NCBI RefSeq assembly: GCF_032814565.1
Contig: NZ_CP136521.1
Location: forward strand, 1,460,501 to 1,524,500
Direction of reading: 5' to 3'
DNA: 64,000 nt
DNA from: Hwangdonia lutea
Lineage (GTDB): Bacteria > Bacteroidota > Bacteroidia > Flavobacteriales > Flavobacteriaceae
Positions 61,136 to 64,000 of this stretch are shown here, in pieces. A program made the translations under genes and the position numbers. The notes under the pieces were generated by a model, which was not told where the DNA came from, did no database searches, and saw only the letters and a program-made list of their open reading frames with translations. How positions within the stretch are numbered: position 1 is the first letter of the stretch; each line of letters opens with the position of its first letter.

Positions 61136-62134
61136 TTAATTGAGATACCAGAAAGGTGAATCATTTTGCATTGAAAAGGATAGTTTTTGGATAAGTTCGT
61201 GTGCGTTCAAGCTTCTTCCTAAAAAGGAATCTATATAACTGCTCTTATTTGCTTCGGTTAATAGGTTAAACACATTCCATAAATTGATACTGCCATCCTG
61301 TTGCCTTGAAAAATTTTCATCTTCGTAATACCCTTTAGCTATTGAGTTGATTTGTCCATCATTCAGCATTAAGGTGGGAATTTCTCTTTTTTCTGGCTTT
61401 GGCAAATAGTTATACATACGACACTTGCCTAAAAATCTTGCAAATTGTTTTTCAGTTAAATAGTGTTCTGATAACTGCTTCAAAGCATTTAAATGGTTTT
61501 GCATTTCATAAGTGCCCAATAGCTCTAACACCTTGGATTTCAGTTCCTCGATGCTTGTTGCTCTTAATTCTTCTACCATTCCATCACTACTGACACATAG
61601 ATTCGTGCATACCATATTTTTGAAACCTACAAACACCTTAAACTTTTCGTAGTTCTTTTTACTGTATAAATTTTCTTGATTATAGGCTCTAACGCCACCT
61701 ATCACTAAGCTTAAGTCATTGCCATTAATGGTTTCTGAAATACTAGGCACCTCTATTTTAAACATCATTCTTTCGTAATAAATGGTTTTATCTTGCTCTG
61801 TTAACTCCTTAACAGGTTTGCCAATAGCTTCGGGAATTCTCCCTTTTATGACATGGCTTACTCTCAATTCTGGTTTTAAAATACGTTGCCCTGAAAACAC
61901 AGTTCTTGCACAACTATCAACTGCATCAATAAACTCGTGATGAGCCAAAGTACACTCGTTATCCTTTGAAAATACCGGGATGGTACAATCATTTTGTAAA
62001 TGAGAAAGGCTAACCTCATGTGTGTTAGCCTCTATAAATGGGTTTGGTGATTTGGTAATTATCTGCTCTTCTGGTATGACTAAATTATTCTGTACTTGTT
62101 GTAGTTCCATTTTCGTTGGGTTTTTGTTGTTCAA
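61136..62134 (-). CDS. DUF3871 family protein
   Basis: 332 residues matching a family found in flavobacterial mobile elements, distantly similar to DUF932 phage/plasmid proteins. Conserved parts are SPNPFIEANTHEVSLSHLQN, IPVFSKDNECTLAHHEFIDA, SVCARTVF-like DSCARTVFSGQRIL, and ISETINGNDLSLVIGGVRAY. The C-terminal LWNVFNLLTEANKSSYIDSF follows. The ATG at 62110 (MELQQVQNNLV) is an alternative start. Both overlap the end of the upstream ATPase gene, so the two are translationally coupled. The family call is from memory. Confidence 0.75.
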   Translation of the reverse strand: MNNKNPTKMELQQVQNNLVIPEEQIITKSPNPFIEANTHEVSLSHLQNDCTIPVFSKDNECTLAHHEFIDAVDSCARTVFSGQRILKPELRVSHVIKGRIPEAIGKPVKELTEQDKTIYYERMMFKIEVPSISETINGNDLSLVIGGVRAYNQENLYSKKNYEKFKVFVGFKNMVCTNLCVSSDGMVEELRATSIEELKSKVLELLGTYEMQNHLNALKQLSEHYLTEKQFARFLGKCRMYNYLPKPEKREIPTLMLNDGQINSIAKGYYEDENFSRQQDGSINLWNVFNLLTEANKSSYIDSFLGRSLNAHELIQKLSFSMQNDSPFWYLN

Positions 62135-62984
62135 TAATTTCTGAATTAGGCACGATATTGTGGTCTATGGCTTCAATAAGTACCTTCCTTTCCATAATAT
62201 CAGCTTTAATTACTTTTTGGTAATTGGGGTATTTAGCATAAATATGCCTTAAACCATCAACAGTTTCGCATTTTTGAATTTCAGCTTTAGCTTGTTCTAA
62301 ATCTTTTCCATTATTACACCAACGCATTAATTTTTTACCTGTGGAAGCATTTATAACAAACTCTGGTTTATTCATAAACAAGCCAGTCCTGTCTTTAGAA
62401 GCTCTAACTAAATGGTTGTCGTTAATTAATTCAAGATTTACAGTTAATTCGTACTCAAATCCCTCTCTGGTAATTTCTTTAGTGCCATGTTTTATAACTT
62501 TAGTTTTACCATTATTATCAGTATCCATAGAATAATCCACCTTACGCCTTGTTGTAGTAATGATGTGACATTTAGATTGTAAAATAGCATCAATAAATGC
62601 TTGATGTCTTGGGGTTATTTGTGCCCAATTCTGGAACCTCCCACCTAGTTTCTCATGAATATCCAAACATCCGCCTTTGCCATTCCATTCATGTGTAATA
62701 CTATCGACTATAATTACCTCCATACCAGATTCTTCGCATACTTTAATAGCTTCTATATACTTTTCTGGGGCATAAGGAGGTTGCATACTTAATGTGTTGT
62801 AACTTCCTAAATGTGAGTATAAGCTAGCTGATTGATTTTCTGTGTCGATTATAGCTACTTTAGAGTAATCATTAGTAATGCCATAAGCCAATAATAGCGC
62901 TGAATAGGTCTTGCCAAATCCAGATGCTCCACTAAGTCCAATACGTAGCTTTACTTGTTCTCGTTGTGCTTGTTTAAGTTTCAT
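62085..62984 (-). CDS. Sak4-like AAA/RecA-fold ATPase
   Basis: 299 residues. Walker A is GASGFGKT (residues 19-26), then LAYGITNDYSKVAIIDTENQ. Walker B is MEVIIVDSITHEWNGKGG, followed by ITTTRRKVDYSMDTDNNGKT and LTVNLELINDNHLVRASKDR. This is the layout of phage and plasmid Sak4/AAA_24 single-strand annealing or recombination ATPases. Together with DUF3871 and the small upstream gene it forms a recombination cassette. The ATPase fold is firm; the role as annealing partner is inferred. Confidence 0.8.
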   Translation of the reverse strand: MKLKQAQREQVKLRIGLSGASGFGKTYSALLLAYGITNDYSKVAIIDTENQSASLYSHLGSYNTLSMQPPYAPEKYIEAIKVCEESGMEVIIVDSITHEWNGKGGCLDIHEKLGGRFQNWAQITPRHQAFIDAILQSKCHIITTTRRKVDYSMDTDNNGKTKVIKHGTKEITREGFEYELTVNLELINDNHLVRASKDRTGLFMNKPEFVINASTGKKLMRWCNNGKDLEQAKAEIQKCETVDGLRHIYAKYPNYQKVIKADIMERKVLIEAIDHNIVPNSEIIEQQKPNENGTTTSTE

Positions 62985-63032
62985 ATATATTAATGTTATT
63001 GGTTATACTATTTTTTAGTTACATATAAAACC

Positions 63033-63058
63033 AAAAAAAGAGGCAATTAAACCTCTTT
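63033..63058 (-). terminator. Terminator downstream of the 118-residue gene
   Basis: On the minus strand AAAAGAGG and CCTCTTTTTT pair around TTTAATTG, followed by T residues. It lies 16 bases after the stop codon and separates this gene from the ATPase gene. Confidence 0.65.
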
Positions 63059-63074
63059 TCTTAGTTAGTAATGT

Positions 63075-63431
63075 TTACATCACCTCTTCTTCTTCGATAA
63101 TATTTTCTGTAAGCACCTTCGGAACTTCCTCTAAGGAATCATCTTGATACTCCCAACGATGTTCAAGTGTAATGATTTCCCCTGATTCTGGCAATGCGTA
63201 TTCGTATGGCTCAACTTCCACTTTTACAATCTCGCCAGGAAATTCCTGACCAATGATTTGCTGGCAGGTTTCTTCATCAAATGTAGTTGGAACAGTACAA
63301 GTTTTGGCTGTAAAATACATTCGTCCAGTTTCTTTGCTTTTTACAGGTGTAATGCCTCCTTGCAATACTAGCACAAAGAAGTCCTCGCCCTCTTTGTTTT
63401 GTCTTGTTTTAAAATCGATAACTTTTACCAT
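63075..63431 (-). CDS. Island protein of unknown function
   Basis: 118 residues: MVKVIDFKTRQNKEGEDFFV, then a beta-rich stretch with LVLQGGITPVKSKETGRMYF and TAKTCTVPTTFDEETCQQII, and an acidic end (EVPKVLTENIIEEEEVM). The strand pattern with an acidic tail resembles a small single-strand-binding-like fold, but this is only an impression. It is placed upstream of the Sak4-like ATPase, where such modules often carry an SSB-type partner. Confidence 0.6.
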   Translation of the reverse strand: MVKVIDFKTRQNKEGEDFFVLVLQGGITPVKSKETGRMYFTAKTCTVPTTFDEETCQQIIGQEFPGEIVKVEVEPYEYALPESGEIITLEHRWEYQDDSLEEVPKVLTENIIEEEEVM

Positions 63432-63446
63432 GATAATAATATTTAA

Positions 63447-63485
63447 TTAAACAATAGGGGTTATAAGCCCCATCCTCCTTATTAG
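63447..63485 (-). promoter_or_regulatory. Hairpin-forming leader upstream of the 118-residue gene
   Basis: Minus strand GGGGCTTATAACCCC (63451-63466) is a compact stem-loop preceded by AAGGAGGA. It lies between the two unknown genes; it could terminate the upstream one or control the downstream one. Confidence 0.35.
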
Positions 63486-63614
63486 GCAGGGGTGTTAAAT
63501 TAATTATCACTCATTCATGGCTATGAAAAAGTGTTGCAAAAAAAAATTGAAAAAATTTTAGAAAATAAGTTGGCTTTATGGCTTTTGACAACTTGCCAAG
63601 TTTTTTGTGAAAGT

Positions 63615-63959
63615 TTAATTAGGCTTGATTTCAAAATAACAAGTGTAAAAGTCTTTATAGCCTTGATAAGAATGTTGACCCAATTTATTAATACGTCTAT
63701 AGCAAGCATCCAGCGTCCCGTTATTAACATTAACCTGAGTGAAATTCATATAAGGTTTCCCATTAGAATCTAAATAAGTTACTTCTGTATGAAATAAACC
63801 ACCATCTGCACCAAAACCTCTGACAATTTTAAACCTTTCAAGAATTTCTTCTTCATAGTAGCAACTTAATTTATAGTTCGCATACTCCTTAGTGATTTTT
63901 TTCCCATTCTGGTAAAAAACCTTATTATAGAAAAGCATAGGTCGGGTATACATTTTCAT
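63615..63959 (-). CDS. Island protein of unknown function
   Basis: 114 residues (MKMYTRPMLFYNKVFYQNGK, LSCYYEEEILERFKIVRGFG, VNVNNGTLDACYRRINKLGQ). No family recognised. The start may be the first or the third codon (both ATG). It is the last complete gene before the window edge; about 180 bases of AT-rich DNA separate its stop from the next gene. Confidence 0.55.
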   Translation of the reverse strand: MKMYTRPMLFYNKVFYQNGKKITKEYANYKLSCYYEEEILERFKIVRGFGADGGLFHTEVTYLDSNGKPYMNFTQVNVNNGTLDACYRRINKLGQHSYQGYKDFYTCYFEIKPN

Positions 63960-64000
63960 ATTTAAAACAAAAACATGATTTTTGTAATTGCCTATGTCTG

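Larger units (their letters stand above)
48834..64000. mobile_element. Left part of a tRNA-integrated genomic island (right end outside the window)
   Basis: Everything right of the tRNA fragment differs in gene content from the chromosomal part. It has a type I restriction-modification block with WYL and HIRAN genes, a GIY-YIG/NUMOD nuclease, a RepA-like ATPase, DUF3871, a Sak4-like ATPase and several small orphans, nearly all on the minus strand. No housekeeping gene is present. No integrase, relaxase or phage structural gene is seen in the 15 kb visible, so its type (integrative plasmid-like element, conjugative element or phage satellite) is open. Confidence 0.65.

Overview
The window looks like AT-rich chromosome of a gliding, probably marine member of the Flavobacteriaceae (Bacteroidota). 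The evidence is gldE beside ssb and mutY, the type IX secretion component porZ, two proteins with type IX C-terminal sorting signals, a SusC/SusD pair, a THC0290_0291-type protein, and several promoters with the Bacteroidota -33 TTTG / -7 TAnnTTTG pattern. No rRNA gene, intact tRNA, transposase or CRISPR array was seen.

Left and middle part (1 to about 48.8 kb) is ordinary chromosome. A gliding and DNA-repair block (mutY, ssb, gldE on the minus strand) faces HU, a tiny basic ribosome-type protein and rng. The rng gene has an unusually structured leader. Next come a SulP anion transporter, a lipoprotein plus coiled-coil outer-membrane protein pair, a ketoacyl synthase with a beta-lactamase-like lipoprotein, an ATP-grasp enzyme, NfeD with flotillin, bioB, a cupin-like oxygenase, recX, two paralogous T9SS cargo proteins, and a porZ-recO-TonB receptor operon. 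They are followed by a membrane glycosyltransferase with an FAD protein, gdhA, metB, small stress-type genes, and an orphan SusC/SusD pair. The divergent membrane-bound regulator of that pair faces a four-fold helically phased TTACATT array.

Right part (about 48.83 kb to the end) is a genomic island. Its left edge is marked by the T-arm and acceptor 3' half of a tRNA gene, still followed by its terminator, on the minus strand. This is the scar expected when an element integrates into a tRNA 3' end. The full tRNA and the integrase would lie beyond 64 kb. The island carries a defence block transcribed leftward: WYL regulator, hsdM, hsdS, a RecG-like AlbA_2/ATPase protein, hsdR. A HIRAN-domain gene is divergent from the WYL gene. 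The same 16-bp motif (15 of 16 matching) occurs upstream of the WYL gene and upstream of hsdM, which suggests one repressor controls both. Further right is a replication/recombination module: a GIY-YIG/NUMOD nuclease, a RepA-like ATPase, DUF3871, a Sak4-like ATPase and small unknown proteins.

Several families of dispersed palindromic repeats are scattered through the window. They include two near-identical 184-bp copies in opposite orientation, a CGTCATTGCGAG..GCAATCT family sitting exactly on the stop codons of two unrelated genes, and an in-frame copy inside hsdM. All functional calls come from reading the sequence and remembered families; no database search was run.
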